From positions 1-64,000 of the forward strand of contig CAKZFU010000107.1 of NCBI GenBank assembly GCA_936450465.1: a stretch of DNA of 64,000 bases. The letters run 5' to 3'. The notes below the pieces were generated by a model. That model was not told the DNA's origin. It did not search any database and saw nothing but the letters and a program-made list of their open reading frames with translations. The DNA is from Gibbula magus (lineage: Eukaryota > Mollusca > Gastropoda > Trochida > Trochidae). Shown here in pieces: positions 1 through 12,954 of this stretch; position 1 is the stretch's first letter, and every line of letters starts with the position of its first letter. Position numbers and translations under genes: made by a program.

Positions 1-150
1 CTTCCATAGGAGACCATCAAAAGTTGTCTAGGCCAAAGTGACTTTTGGCCCAAAATTGGGCCTACAGTAATGACTATAACGGCATGGTTGCCGATAAGAC
101 GGTCACCGATTCCAAAAGTGAATGCGTCTATGCGACCGACAGCATGTGAG
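1..150. repeat. Representative A monomer (150 bp)
   Basis: This is the first complete A monomer, taken from CTTCCATAGG to the base before the next CTTCCATAGG. It has GTGAC, then a GGCCCAA-AA-TTGGGCC dyad, then CTACAG(G/T)A, which is absent from B. Compared with B it has 8 extra bases at this point and lacks one C and one G elsewhere, which accounts exactly for 150 against 144 bp. This copy carries the CAGTAATG variant that tags the 1,470-bp higher-order repeat. The start point is a convention; no natural boundary is visible. Confidence 0.93.
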
Positions 151-294
151 CTTCCATAGGAGACCATCAAAAGTTGTCTAGGCCAAAGTCACCTTTTGGC
201 CCATTTTTGGGCATGACTATAACGGCACGGGTTGCCGATAAGACGGTCACCGATTCCAAAAGTGAATGCGTCTATGCGACCGGCAGCATGTGAG
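151..294. repeat. Representative B monomer (144 bp)
   Basis: This is the first complete B monomer. It has GTCACC in place of GTGAC, the GCCCA-TTTT-TGGGC dyad in place of the A dyad, lacks CTACAGGA, and reads CACGGGTTGCCG where A reads CATGGTTGCCG. Its tail is GGCAGCATGTGAGC. The rest is shared with A almost base for base. Confidence 0.93.
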
Positions 295-3200
295 CTTCCA
301 TAGGAGACCATCAAAAGTTGTCTAGGCCAAAGTGACTTTTGGCCCAAAATTGGGCCTACAGGAATGACTATAACGGCATGGTTGCCGATAAGACGGTCAC
401 CGATTCCAAAAGTGAATGCGTCCATGCGACCGACAGCATGTGAGCTTCCATAGGAGACCATCAAAAGTTGTCTAGGCCAAAGTCACCTTTTGGCCCATTT
501 TTGGGCATGACTATAACGGCACGGGTTGCCGATAAGACGGTCACCGATTCCAAAAGTGAATGCGTCTATGCGACCGGCAGCATGTGAGCTTCCATAGGAG
601 ACCATCAAAAGTTGTCTAGGCCAAAGTGACTTTTGGCCCAAAATTGGGCCTACAGTAATGACTATAACGGCATGGTTGCCGATAAGACGGTCACCGATTC
701 CAAAAGTGAATGCGTCTATACGACCGACAGCATGTGAGCTTCCATAGGAGACCATCAAAAATTGTCTAGGCCAAAGTCACCTTTTGGCCCATTTTTGGGC
801 ATGACTATAACGGCACGGGTTGCCGATAAGACGGTCACCGATTCCAAAAGTGAATGCGTCTATGCGACCGGCAGCATGTGAGCTTCCATAGGAGACCATC
901 AAAAGTTGTCTAGGCCAAAGTGACTTTTGGCCCAAAATTGGGCCTACAGGAATGACTATAACGGCATGGTTGCCGATAAGACGGTCACCGATTCCAAAAG
1001 TGAATGCGTCTATGCGACCGACAGCATGTGAGCTTCCATAGGAGACCATCAAAAGTTGTCTAGGCCAAAGTCATCTTTTTTCCCATTTTTGGGCATGACT
1101 ATAACGGCACGGGTTGCCGATAAGACGGTCACCGATTCCAAAAGTGAATGCGTCTATGCGACCGGCAGCATGTGAGCTTCCATAGGAGACCATCAAAAGT
1201 TGTCTAGGCCAAAGTGACTTTTGGCCCAAAATTGGGCCTACAGGAATGACTATAACGGCATGGTTGCCGATAAGACGGTCACCGATTCCAAAAGTGAATG
1301 CGTCCATGCGACCGACAGCATGTGAGCTTCCATAGGAGACCATCAAAAGTTGTCTAGGCCAAAGTCACCTTTTGGCCCATTTTTGTGCATGACTATAACG
1401 GCACGGGTTGCCGATAAGACGGTCACCGATTCCAAAAGTGAATGCGTCTATGCGACCGGCAGCATGTGAGCTTCCATAGGAGACCATCAAAAGTTGTCTA
1501 GGCCAAAGTGACTTTTGGCCCAAATTTGGGCCTACAGTAATGACTATAACGGCATGGTTGCCGATAAGACGGTCACCGATTCCAAAAGTGAATGCGTCTA
1601 TGCGACCGACAGCATGTGAGCTTCCATAGGAGACCATCAAAAGTTGTCTAGGCCAAAGTCACCTTTTGGCCCATTTTTGGGCATGACTATAACGGCACGG
1701 GTTGCCGATAAGACGGTCACCGATTCCAAAAGTGAATGCGTCTATGCGACCGGCAGCATGTGAGCTTCCATAGGAGACCATCAAAAGTTGTCTAGGCCAA
1801 AGTGACTTTTGGCCCAAAATTGGGCCTACAGGAATGACTATAACGGCATGGTTGCCGATAAGACGGTCACCGATTCCAAAAGTGAATGCGTCCATGCGAC
1901 CGACAGCATGTGAGCTTCCATAGGAGACCATCAAAAGTTGTCTAGGCCAAAGTCACCTTTTGGCCCATTTTTGGGCATGACTATAACGGCACGGGTTGCC
2001 GATAAGACGGTCACCGATTCCAAAAGTGAATGCGTCTATGCGACCGGCAGCATGTGAGCTTCCATAGGAGACCATCAAAAGTTGTCTAGGCCAAAGTGAC
2101 TTTTGGCCCAAAATTGGGCCTACAGTAATGACTATAACGGCATAGTTGCCGATAAGACGGTCACCGATTCCAAAAGTGAATGCGTCTATGCGACCGACAG
2201 CATGTGAGCTTCCATAGGAGACCATCAAAAGTTGTCTAGGCCAAAGTCACCTTTTGGCCCATTTTTGGGCATGACTATAACGGCACGGGTTGCCGATAAG
2301 ACGGTCACCGATTCCAAAAGTGAATGCGTCTATGCGACCGGCAGCATGTGAGCTTCCATAGGAGACCATCAAAAGTTGTCTAGGCCAAAGTGACTTTTGG
2401 CCCAAAATTGGGCCTACAGGAATGACTATAACGGCATGGTTGCCGATAAGACGGTCACCGATTCCAAAAGTGAATGCGTCTATGCGACCGACAGCATTTG
2501 AGCTTCCATAGGAGACCATCAAAAGTTGTCTAGGCCAAAGTCACCTTTTGGCCCATTTTTGGGCATGACTATAACGGCACGGGTTGCCGATAAGACGGTC
2601 ACCAATTCCAAAAGTGAATGCGTCTTTGCGACCGGCAGTATGTGAGCTTCCATAGGAGACCATCAAAAGTTGTCTAGGCCAAAGTGACTTTTGGCCCAAA
2701 ATTGGGCCTACAGGAATGACTATAACGGCATGGTTGCCGATAAGACGGTCACCGATTCCAAAAGTGAATGCGTCTATGCGACCGACAGCATGTGAGCTTC
2801 CATAGGAGACCATCAAAAGTTGTCTAGGCCAAAGTCACCTTTTGGCCCATTTTTGGGCATGACTATAACGGCACGGGTTGCCGATAAGACGGTCACCGAT
2901 TCCAGAAGTGAATGCGTCTATTCGACCGGCAGCATGTGAGCTTCCATAGGAGACCATCAAAAGTTGTCTAGGCCAAAGTGACTTTTGGCCCAAAATTGGG
3001 CCTACAGGAATGACTATAACGGCATGGTTGCCGAAAAGACGGTCACCGATTCCAAAAGTGAATGCGTCTGTGCGACCGACAGCATGTGAGCTTCCATAGG
3101 AGACCATCAAAAGTTGTCTAGGCCAAAGTCACCTTTTGGCCCATTTTTGGGCATGACTATAACGGCACGGGTTGCCGATAAGACGGTCACCGATTCCAAA

Positions 3201-4484
3201 AGTGAATGCGTCTATGCGACCGGCAGCATGTGAGCTTCCATAGGAGACCATCAAAAGTTGTCTAGGCCAAAGTGACTTTTGGCCCAAAATTGGGCCTACA
3301 GGAATGACTATAACGGCATGGTTGCCGATAAGACGGTCACCGATTCCAAAAGTGAATGCGTCTATGCGACCGACAGCATGTGAGCTTCCATAGGAGACCA
3401 TCAAAAGTTGTCTAGGCCAAAGTCACCTTTTGGCCCATTTTTGGGCATGACTATAACGGCACGGGTTGCCGATAAGACGGTCACCGATTCCAAAAGTGAA
3501 TGCGTCTATGCGACCGGCAGCATGTGAGCTTCCATAGGAGACCATCAAAAGTTGTCTAGGCCAAAGTGACTTTTGGCCCAAAATTGGGCCTACAGGAATG
3601 ACTATAACGGCATGGTTGCCGATAAGACGGTCACCGATTCCAAAAGTGAATGCGTCTATGCGACCGGCAGCATGTGAGCTTCCATAGGAGACCATCAAAA
3701 GTTGTCTAGGCCAAAGTCACCTTTTGGCCCATTTTTGGGCATGACTATAACGGCACGGGTTGCCGATAAGACGGTCACCGATTCCAAAAGTGAATGCGTC
3801 TATGCAACCGGCAGCATGTGAGCTTCCATAGGAGACCATCAAAAGTTGTCTAGGCCAAAGTGACTTTTTGCCCAAAATTGGGCCTACAGGAATGACTATA
3901 ACGGCATGGTTGCCGATAAGACGGTCACCGATTCCAAAAGTGAATGCGTCTATGCGACCGACAGCATGTGAGCTTCCATAGGAGACCATCAAAAGTTGTC
4001 TAGGCCAAAGTCACCTTTTGGCCCATTTTTGGGCATGACTATAACGGCACGGGTTGCCGATAAGACGGTCACCGATTCCAAAAGTGAATGCGTCTATGCG
4101 ACCGGCAGCATGTGAGCTTCCATAGGAGACCATCAAAAGTTGTCTAGGCCAAAGTGACTTTTGGCCCAAAATTGGGCCTACAGGAATGACTATAACGGCA
4201 TGGTTGCCGATAAGACGGTCACCGATTCCAAAAGTGAATGCGTCTATGCGACCGACAGCATGTGAGCTTCCATAGGAGACCATCAAAAGTTGTCTAGGCC
4301 AAAGTCACCTTTTGGCCCATTTTTGGGCATGACTATAACGGCACGGGTTGCCGATAAGACGGTCACCGATTCCAAAAGTGAATGCGTCTATGCGACCGGC
4401 AGCATGTGAGCTTCCATAGGAGACCATCAAAAGTTGTCTAGGCCAAAGTGACTTTTGGCCCAAAATTGGGCCTACAGGAATGAC

Positions 4485-7400
4485 TATAATGGCATGGTTG
4501 CCGATAAGACGGTCACCGATTCCAAAAGTGAATGCGTCTATGCGACCGACAGCATGTGAGCTTCCATAGGAGACCATCAAAAGTTGTCTAGGCCAAAGTC
4601 ACCTTTTGGCCCATTTTTGGGCATGACTATAACGGCACGGGTTGCCGATAAGACGGTCACCGATTCCAAAAGTGAATGCGTCTATGCGACCTGCAGCATG
4701 TGAGCTTCCATAGGAGACCATCAAAAGTTGTCTAGGCCAAAGTGACTTTTGGCCCAAAATTGGGCCTACAGGAATGACTATAACGGCATGGTTGCCGATA
4801 AGACGGTCACCGATTCCAAAAGTGAATGCGTCTATGCGACCGACAGCATGTGAGCTTCCATAGGAGACCATCAAAAGTTGTCTAGGCCAAAGTCACCTTT
4901 TGGCCCATTTTTGGGCATGACTATAACGGCACGGGTTGCCGATAAGACGGTCACCGATTCCAAAAGTGAATGCGTCTATGCGACCGGCAGCATGTGAGCT
5001 TCCATTGGAGACCATCAAAAGTTGTCTAGGCCAAAGTGACTTTTGGCCCAAAATTGGGCCTACAGGAATGACTATAACGGCATGGTTGCCGATAAGACGG
5101 TCACCGATTCCAAAAGTGAATGCGTCTATGCGACCGACAGCATGTGAGCTTCCATAGGAGACCATCAAAAGTTGTCTAGGCCAAAGTCACCTTTTGGCCC
5201 ATTTTTGGGCATGATTATAACGGCACGGGTTGCCGATAAGACGGTCACCGATTCCAAAAGTGAATGCGTCTATGCGACCGGCAGCATGTGAGCTTCCATA
5301 GGAGACCATCAAAAGTTGTCTAGGCCAAAGTGACTTTTGGCCCAAAATTGGGCCTACAGGAATGACTATAACGGCATGGTTGCCGATAAGACGGTCACCG
5401 ATTCCAAAAGTGAATGCGTCTATGCGACCGACAGCATGTGAGCTTCCATAGGAGACCATCAAAAGTTGTCTAGGCCAAAGTCACCTTTTGGCCCATTTTT
5501 GGGCATGACTATAACGGCACGGGTTGCCGATAAGACGGTCACCGATTCCAAAAGTGAATGCGTCTATGCGACCGGCAGCATGTGAGCTTCCATAGGAGAC
5601 CATCAAAAGTTGTCTAGGCCAAAGTGACTTTTGGCCCAAAATTGGGCCTACAGGAATGACTATAACGGCATGGTTGCCGATAAGACGGTCACCGATTCCA
5701 AAAGTGAATGCGTCTATGCGACCGACAGCATGTGAGCTTCCATAGGAGACCATCAAAAGTTGTCTAGGCCAAAGTGACTTTTGGCCCAAAATTGGGCCTA
5801 CAGGAATGACTATAATGGCATGGTTGCCGATAAGACGGTCACCGATTCCAAAAGTGAATGCGTCTATGCGACCGACAGCATGTGAGCTTCCATAGGAGAC
5901 CATCAAAAGTTGTCTAGGCCAAAGTCACCTTTTGGCCCATTTTTGGGCATGACTATAACGGCACGGGTTGCCGATAAGACGGTCACCGATTCCAAAAGTG
6001 AATGCGTCTATGCGACCTGCAGCATGTGAGCTTCCATAGGAGACCATCAAAAGTTGTCTAGGCCAAAGTGACTTTTGGCCCAAAATTGGGCCTACAGGAA
6101 TGACTATAACGGCATGGTTGCCGATAAGACGGTCACCGATTCCCAAAGTGAATGCGTCTATGCGACCGACAGCATGTGAGCTTCCATAGGAGACCATCAA
6201 AAGTTGTCTAGGCCAAAGTCACCTTTTGGCCCATTTTTGGGCATGACTATAACGGCACGGGTTGCCGATAAGACGGTCACCGATTCCAAAAGTGAATGCG
6301 TCTATGCGACCGGCAGCATGTGAGCTTCCATTGGAGACCATCAAAAGTTGTCTAGGCCAAAGTGACTTTTGGCCCAAAATTGGGCCTACAGGAATGACTA
6401 TAACGGCATGGTTGCCGATAAGACGGTCACCGATTCCAAAAGTGAATGCGTCTATGCGACCGACAGCATGTGAGCTTCCATAGGAGACCATCAAAAGTTG
6501 TCTAGGCCAAAGTCACCTTTTGGCCCATTTTTGGGCATGATTATAACGGCACGGGTTGCCGATAAGACGGTCACCGATTCCAAAAGTGAATGCGTCTATG
6601 CGACCGGCAGCATGTGAGCTTCCATAGGAGACCATCAAAAGTTGTCTAGGCCAAAGTGACTTTTGGCCCAAAATTGGGCCTACAGGAATGACTATAACGG
6701 CATGGTTGCCGATAAGACGGTCACCGATTCCAAAAGTGAATGCGTCTATGCGACCGACAGCATGTGAGCTTCCATAGGAGACCATCAAAAGTTGTCTAGG
6801 CCAAAGTCACCTTTTGGCCCATTTTTGGGCATGACTATAACGGCACGGGTTGCCGATAAGACGGTCACCGATTCCAAAAGTGAATGCGTCTATGCGACCG
6901 GCAGCATGTGAGCTTCCATAGGAGACCATCAAAAGTTGTCTAGGCCAAAGTGACTTTTGGCCCAAAATTGGGCCTACAGGAATGACTATAACGGCATGGT
7001 TGCCGATAAGACGGTCACCGATTCCAAAAGTGAATGCGTCTATGCGACCGACAGCATGTGAGCTTCCATAGGAGACCATCAAAAGTTGTCTAGGCCAAAG
7101 TGACTTTTGGCCCAAAATTGGGCCTACAGGAATGACTATAATGGCATGGTTGCCGATAAGACGGTCACCGATTCCAAAAGTGAATGCGTCTATGCGACCG
7201 ACAGCATGTGAGCTTCCATAGGAGACCATCAAAATTTGTCTAGGCCAAAGTCACCTTTTGGCCCATTTTTGGGCATGACTATAACCGCACGGGTTGCCGA
7301 TAAGACGGTCACCGATTCCAAAAGTGAATGCGTCTATGCGACCGGCAGCATGTGAGCTTCCATAGGAGACCATCAAAAGTTGTCTAGGCCAAAGTGACTT

Positions 7401-8166
7401 TTGGCCCAAAATTGGGCCTACAGGAATGACTATAATGGCATGGTTGCCGATAAGACGGTCACCGATTCCAAAAGTGAATGCGTCTATGCGACCGACAGCA
7501 TGTGAGCTTCCATAGGAGACCATCAAAAGTTGTCTAGGCCAAAGTCACCTTTTGGCCCATTTTTGGGCATGACTATAACGGCACGGGTTGCCGATAAGAC
7601 GGTCACCGATTCCAAAAGTGAATGCGTCTATGCGACCTGCAGCATGTGAGCTTCCATAGGAGACCATCAAAAGTTGTCTAGGCCAAAGTGACTTTTGGCC
7701 CAAAATTGGGCCTACAGGAATGACTATAACGGCATGGTTGCCGATAAGACGGTCACCGATTCCAAAAGTGAATGCGTCTATGCGACCGACAGCATGTGAG
7801 CTTCCATAGGAGACCATCAAAAGTTGTCTAGGCCAAAGTCACCTTTTGGCCCATTTTTGGGCATGACTATAACGGCACGGGTTGCCGATAAGACGGTCAC
7901 CGATTCCAAAAGTGAATGCGTCTATGCGACCGGCAGCATGTGAGCTTCCATTGGAGACCATCAAAAGTTGTCTAGGCCAAAGTGACTTTTGGCCCAAAAT
8001 TGGGCCTACAGGAATGACTATAACGGCATGGTTGCCGATAAGACGGTCACCGATTCCAAAAGTGAATGCGTCTATGCGACCGGCAGCATGTGAGCTTCCA
8101 TAGGAGACCATCAAAAGTTGTCTAGGCCAAAGTCACCTTTTGGCCCATTTTTGGGCATGATTATAA
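4485..8166. repeat. 1,326-bp nine-monomer higher-order repeat, third copy offset by 1,620 bp
   Basis: Four variant markers repeat in the same order. TATAATGG lies at 4485, 5811 and 7137; CTGCAG at 4691, 6017 and 7637; CCATTGG (second T) at 5005, 6331 and 7951; ATGATTATAA at 5211, 6537 and 8157. The first spacing is 1,326 bp (four dimers plus one A). The second is 1,326 for TATAATGG and 1,620 (1,326 + 294) for the others, because an extra dimer with its own TATAATGG at 7431 was inserted near 7.2-7.5 kb. The odd ninth monomer produces A-A junctions near 5.74 and 7.07 kb. Confidence 0.9.
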
Positions 8167-8990
8167 CGGCACGGGTTGCCGATAAGACGGTCACCGATTC
8201 CAAAAGTGAATGCGTCTATGCGACCGGCAGCATGTGAGCTTCCATAGGAGACCATCAAAAGTTGTCTAGGCCAAAGTGACTTTTGGCCCAAAATTGGGCC
8301 TACAGGAATGACTATAACGGCATGGTTGCCGATAAGACGGTCACCGATTCCAAAAGTGAATGCGTCTATGCGACCGACAGCATGTGAGCTTCCATAGGAG
8401 ACCATCAAAAGTTGTCTAGGCCAAAGTCACCTTTTGGCCCATTTTTGGGCATGACTATAACGGCACGGGTTGCCGATAAGACGGTCACCGATTCCAAAAG
8501 TGAATGCGTCTATGCGACCGGCAGCATGTGAGCTTCCATAGGAGACCATCAAAAGTTGTCTAGGCCAAAGTGACTTTTGGCCCAAAATTGGGCCTACAGG
8601 AATGACTATAACGGCATGGTTGCCGATAAGACGGTCACCGATTCCAAAAGTGAATGCGTCTATGCGACCGACAGCATGTGAGCTTCCATAGGAGACCATC
8701 AAAAGTTGTCTAGGCCAAAGTCACCTTTTGGCCCATTTTTGGGCATGACTATAACGGCACGGGTTGCCGATAAGACGGTCACCGATTCCAAAAGTGAATG
8801 CGTCTATGCGACCGGCAGCATGTGAGCTTCAATAGGAGACCATCAAAAGTTGTCTAGGCCAAAGTGACTTTTGGCCCAAAATTGGGCCTACAGGAATGAC
8901 TATAATGGCATGGTTGCCGATAAGACGGTCACCGATTCCAAAAGTGAATGCGTCTATGCGACCGACAGCATGTGAGCTTCCATAGGAGAC

Positions 8991-11900
8991 AATCAAAAGT
9001 TGTCTAGGCCAAAGTCACCTTTTGGCCCATTTTTGGGCATGACTATAACGGCACGGGTTGCCGATAAGACGGTCACCGATTCCAAAAGTGAATGCGTCTA
9101 TGCGACCGGCAGCATGTGAGCTTCCATAGGAGACCATCAAAAGTTGTCTAGGCCAAAGTGACTTTTGGCCCAAAATTGGGCCTACAGGAATGACTATAAC
9201 GGCATGGTTGCCGATAAGACGGTCACCGATTCCAAAAGTGAATGCGTCTATGCGACCGACAGCATGTGAGCTTCCATAGGAGACCATCAAAAGTTGTCTA
9301 GGCCAAAGTCACCTTTTGGCCCATTTTTGGGCATGACTATAACGGCACGGGTTGCCGATAAGACGGTCACCGATTCCAAAAGTGAATGCGTCTATGCGAC
9401 CGGCAGCATGTGAGCTTCCATAGGAGACCATCAAAAGTTGTCTAGGCCAAAGTGACTTTTGGCCCAAAATTGGGCCTACAGGAATGACTATAACGGCATG
9501 GTTGCCGATAAGACGGTCACCGATTCCAAAAGTGAATGCGTCTATGCGACCGGCAGCATGTGAGCTTCCATAGGAGACCATCAAAAGTTGTCTAGGCCAA
9601 AGTCACCTTTTGGCCCATTTTTGGGCATGACTATAACGGCACGGGTTGCCGATAAGACGGTCACCGATTCCAAAAGTGAATGCGTCTATGCGACCGGCAG
9701 CATGTGAGCTTCCATAGGAGACCATCAAAAGTTGTCTAGGCCAAAGTGACTTTTGGCCCAAAATTGGGCCTACAGGAATGACTATAACGGCATGGTTGCC
9801 GATAAGACGGTCACCGATTCCAAAAGTGAATGCGTCTATGCGACCGACAGCATGTGAGCTTCCATAGGAGACCATCAAAAGTTGTCTAGGCCAAAGTCAC
9901 CTTTTGGCCCATTTTTGGGCATGACTATAACGGCACGGGTTGCCGATAAGACGGTCACCGATTCCAAAAGTGAATGCGTCTATGCGACCGGCAGCATGTG
10001 AGCTTCCATAGGAGACCATCAAAAGTTGTCTAGGCCAAAGTGACTTTTGGCCCAAAATTGGGCCTACAGGAATGACTATAACGGCGTGGTTGCCGATAAG
10101 ACGGTCACCGATTCCAAAAGTGAATGCGTCTATGCGACCGACAGCATGTGAGCTTCCATAGGAGACCATCAAAAGTTGTCTAGGCCAAAGTGACTTTTGG
10201 CCCAGAATTGGGCCTACAGGAATGACTATAACGGCATGGTTGCCGATAAGACGGTCACCGATTCCAAAAGTGAATGCGTCTATGCGACCGGCAGCATGTG
10301 AGCTTCCATAGGAGACCATCAAAAGTTGTCTAGGCCAAAGTGACTTTTGGCCCAAAATTGGGCCTACAGGAATGACTATAACGGCATGGTTGCCGATAAG
10401 ACGGTCACCGATTCCAAAAGTGAATGCGTCTATGCGACCGACAGCATGTGAGCTTCCATAGGAGACCATCAAAAGTTGTCTAGGCCAAAGTCACCTTTTG
10501 GCCCATTTTTGGGCATGACTATAACGGCACGGGTTGCCGATAAGACGGTCACCGATTCCAAAAGTGAATGCGTCTATGCGACCGGCAGCATGTGAGCTTC
10601 CATAGGAGACCATCAAAAGTTGTCTAGGCCAAAGTGACTTTTGGCCCAAAATTGGGCCTACAGGAATGACTATAACGGCATGGTTGCCGATAAGACGGTC
10701 ACCGATTCCAAAAGTGAATGCGTCTATGCGACCGACAGCATGTGAGCTTCCATAGGAGACCATCAAAAGTTGTCTAGGCCAAAGTCACCTTTTGGCCCAT
10801 TTTTGGGCATGACTATAACGGCACGGGTTGCCGATAAGACGGTCACCGATTCCAAAAGTGAATGCGTCTATGCGACCGGCAGCATGTGAGCTTCCATAGG
10901 AGACCATCAAAAGTTGTCTAGGCCAAAGTGACTTTTGGCCCAAAATTGGGCCTACAGGAATGACTATAACGGCATGGTTGCCGATAAGACGGTCACCGAT
11001 TCCAAAAGTGAATGCGTCTATGCGACCGACAGCATGTGAGCTTCCATAGGAGACAATCAAAAGTTGTCTAGGCCAAAGTCACCTTTTGGCCCATTTTTGG
11101 GCATGACTATAACGGCACGGGTTGCCGATAAGACGGTCACCGATTCCAAAAGTGAATGCGTCTATGCGACCGGCAGCATGTGAGCTTCCATAGGAGACCA
11201 TCAAAAGTTGTCTAGGCCAAAGTGACTTTTGGCCCAAAATTGGGCCTACAGGAATGACTATAACGGCATGGTTGCCGATAAGACGGTCACCGATTCCAAA
11301 AGTGAATGCGTCTATGCGACCGACAGCATGTGAGCTTCCATAGGAGACCATCAAAAGTTGTCTAGGCCAAAGTCACCTTTTGGCCCATTTTTGGGCATGA
11401 CTATAACGGCACGGGTTGCCGATAAGACGGTCACCGATTCCAAAAGTGAATGCGTCTATGCGACCGGCAGCATGTGAGCTTCCATAGGAGACCATCAAAA
11501 GTTGTCTAGGCCAAAGTGACTTTTGGCCCAAAATTGGGCCTACAGGAATGACTATAACGGCATGGTTGCCGATAAGACGGTCACCGATTCCAAAAGTGAA
11601 TGCGTCTATGCGACCGGCAGCATGTGAGCTTCCATAGGAGACCATCAAAAGTTGTCTAGGCCAAAGTCACCTTTTGGCCCATTTTTGGGCATGACTATAA
11701 CGGCACGGGTTGCCGATAAGACGGTCACCGATTCCAAAAGTGAATGCGTCTATGCGACCGGCAGCATGTGAGCTTCCATAGGAGACCATCAAAAGTTGTC
11801 TAGGCCAAAGTGACTTTTGGCCCAAAATTGGGCCTACAGGAATGACTATAACGGCATGGTTGCCGATAAGACGGTCACCGATTCCAAAAGTGAATGCGTC

Positions 11901-12925
11901 TATGCGACCGACAGCATGTGAGCTTCCATAGGAGACCATCAAAAGTTGTCTAGGCCAAAGTCACCTTTTGGCCCATTTTTGGGCATGACTATAACGGCAC
12001 GGGTTGCCGATAAGACGGTCACCGATTCCAAAAGTGAATGCGTCTATGCGACCGGCAGCATGTGAGCTTCCATAGGAGACCATCAAAAGTTGTCTAGGCC
12101 AAAGTGACTTTTGGCCCAAAATTGGGCCTACAGGAATGACTATAACGGCGTGGTTGCCGATAAGACGGTCACCGATTCCAAAAGTGAATGCGTCTATGCG
12201 ACCGACAGCATGTGAGCTTCCATAGGAGACCATCAAAAGTTGTCTAGGCCAAAGTGACTTTTGGCCCAGAATTGGGCCTACAGGAATGACTACAACGGCA
12301 TGGTTGCCGATAAGACGGTCACCGATTCCAAAAGTGAATGCGTCTATGCGACCGGCAGCATGTGAGCTTCCATAGGAGACCATCAAAAGTTGTCTAGGCC
12401 AAAGTGACTTTTGGCCCAAAATTGGGCCTACAGGAATGACTATAACGGCATGGTTGCCGATAAGACGGTCACCGATTCCAAAAGTGAATGCGTCTATGCG
12501 ACCGACAGCATGTGAGCTTCCATAGGAGACCATCAAAAGTTGTCTAGGCCAAAGTCACCTTTTGGCCCATTTTTGGGCATGACTATAACGGCACGGGTTG
12601 CCGATAAGACGGTCACCGATTCCAAAAGTGAATGCGTCTATGCGACCGGCAGCATGTGAGCTTCCTAAGGAGACCATCAAAAGTTGTCTAGGCCAAAGTG
12701 ACTTTTGGCCCAAAATTGGGCCTACAGGAATGACTATAACGGCATGGTTGCCGATAAGACGGTCACCGATTCCAAAAGTGAATGCGTCTATGCGACCGAC
12801 AGCATGTGAGCTTCCATAGGAGACCATCAAAAGTTGTCTAGGCCAAAGTCACCTTTTGGCCCATTTTTGGGCATGACTATAACGGCACGGGTTGCCGATA
12901 AGACGGTCACCGATTCCAAAAGTGA
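8991..12925. repeat. 2,064-bp higher-order repeat, about two copies
   Basis: The AGACAATC variant at 8991 recurs at 11055, and the B-A-A-A arrangement near 9.90-10.47 kb recurs near 11.96-12.54 kb, both at 2,064 bp. The unit is B+A+A+A (594 bp) plus five dimers (1,470 bp). The A monomer with a GGCAGC tail near 9.55 kb also recurs near 11.61 kb at the same offset. Correspondence ends at about 12.93 kb, where the first A'-type tail appears. Small differences between copies, such as CTTCCTAAGG near 12.66 kb, show limited divergence since duplication. Confidence 0.9.
10153..10302. repeat. A-head/B-tail chimeric monomer inside an A-A-A run
   Basis: This 150-bp monomer has an A head (GTGAC, CTACAGGA, CATGGTTG) but the B tail GGCAGCATG. 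It sits between two A monomers where B would be expected. A variant GGCCCAGAATTGGG in its dyad is private to it and to its copy at 12217-12366. It is best explained as the product of an unequal exchange between A and B that removed one B head. Confidence 0.8.
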
Positions 12926-12954
12926 ACGCGTCTATGCGACCGACAGGATGAGAC
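12811..12954. repeat. First B-head/A'-tail chimeric monomer
   Basis: This is the leftmost place where A'B'-type sequence appears. The head is B (GTCACC, GACTATAACGG, CACGGGTTGCCG). From 12927 on it is A' (CGCG and a GACAGGATGAGACC tail). The exchange point is confined to about 12898-12926, where B and A' are the same. The length stays at 144 bp, so register was kept. Similar chimeras recur at about 13.25, 15.5, 16.2, 17.2 and 17.95 kb. Confidence 0.88.

Larger units (their letters stand above)
1..2128. repeat. 1,470-bp higher-order repeat (5 dimers)
   Basis: Rare variants recur at a spacing of exactly 1,470 bp. CAGTAA (in place of CAGGAA) lies at 65 and 1535, and again at 653 and 2123. TCCATGCG (in place of TCTATGCG) lies at 421 and 1891. 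1,470 is five 294-bp dimers. The match is not seen after about 2.13 kb, where the predicted third CAGTAA near 3005 is the ordinary CAGGAA. Private changes, such as TCATCTTTTTTCCC near 1072 and TCCATG at 1303, postdate the duplication or break the pattern. Confidence 0.75.
1..12810. repeat. AB subfamily block, 294-bp dimers
   Basis: About 87 monomers alternate between A (150 bp) and B (144 bp). Diagnostic features are GGCATGGTTGCCGATAAG in A, GACTATAACGGCACGGG in B, GGTCACCGATTCC in both, GAATGCGTC in both, and tails GACAGCATGTGAGC (A) and GGCAGCATGTGAGC (B). Within this block A and B are nearly identical over about 100 bp and differ mainly over the remaining 45 bp. Scattered single-base variants are more frequent in the first 4 kb than in the later A'B' block, which suggests an older or less recently homogenised segment. 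No A'-type tail occurs in this block. Confidence 0.95.

Noticed and set aside
1..294. GTGAC in A versus GTCAC in B as a hairpin-loop inversion
   Set aside because: The reversed loop would fit partly, but a single G-to-C change plus one inserted C explains the difference more simply.
189..12830. Repeated minus-strand open frames of 91-191 codons in the AB block
   Set aside because: They recur at every 294-bp dimer with the same sequence, because that frame of the A monomer (150 = 3 x 50) has no stop and the B monomer ends it. The longer ones arise only at A-A junctions. There is no gene context, and the opposite strand is also open in places. They are by-products of the satellite.
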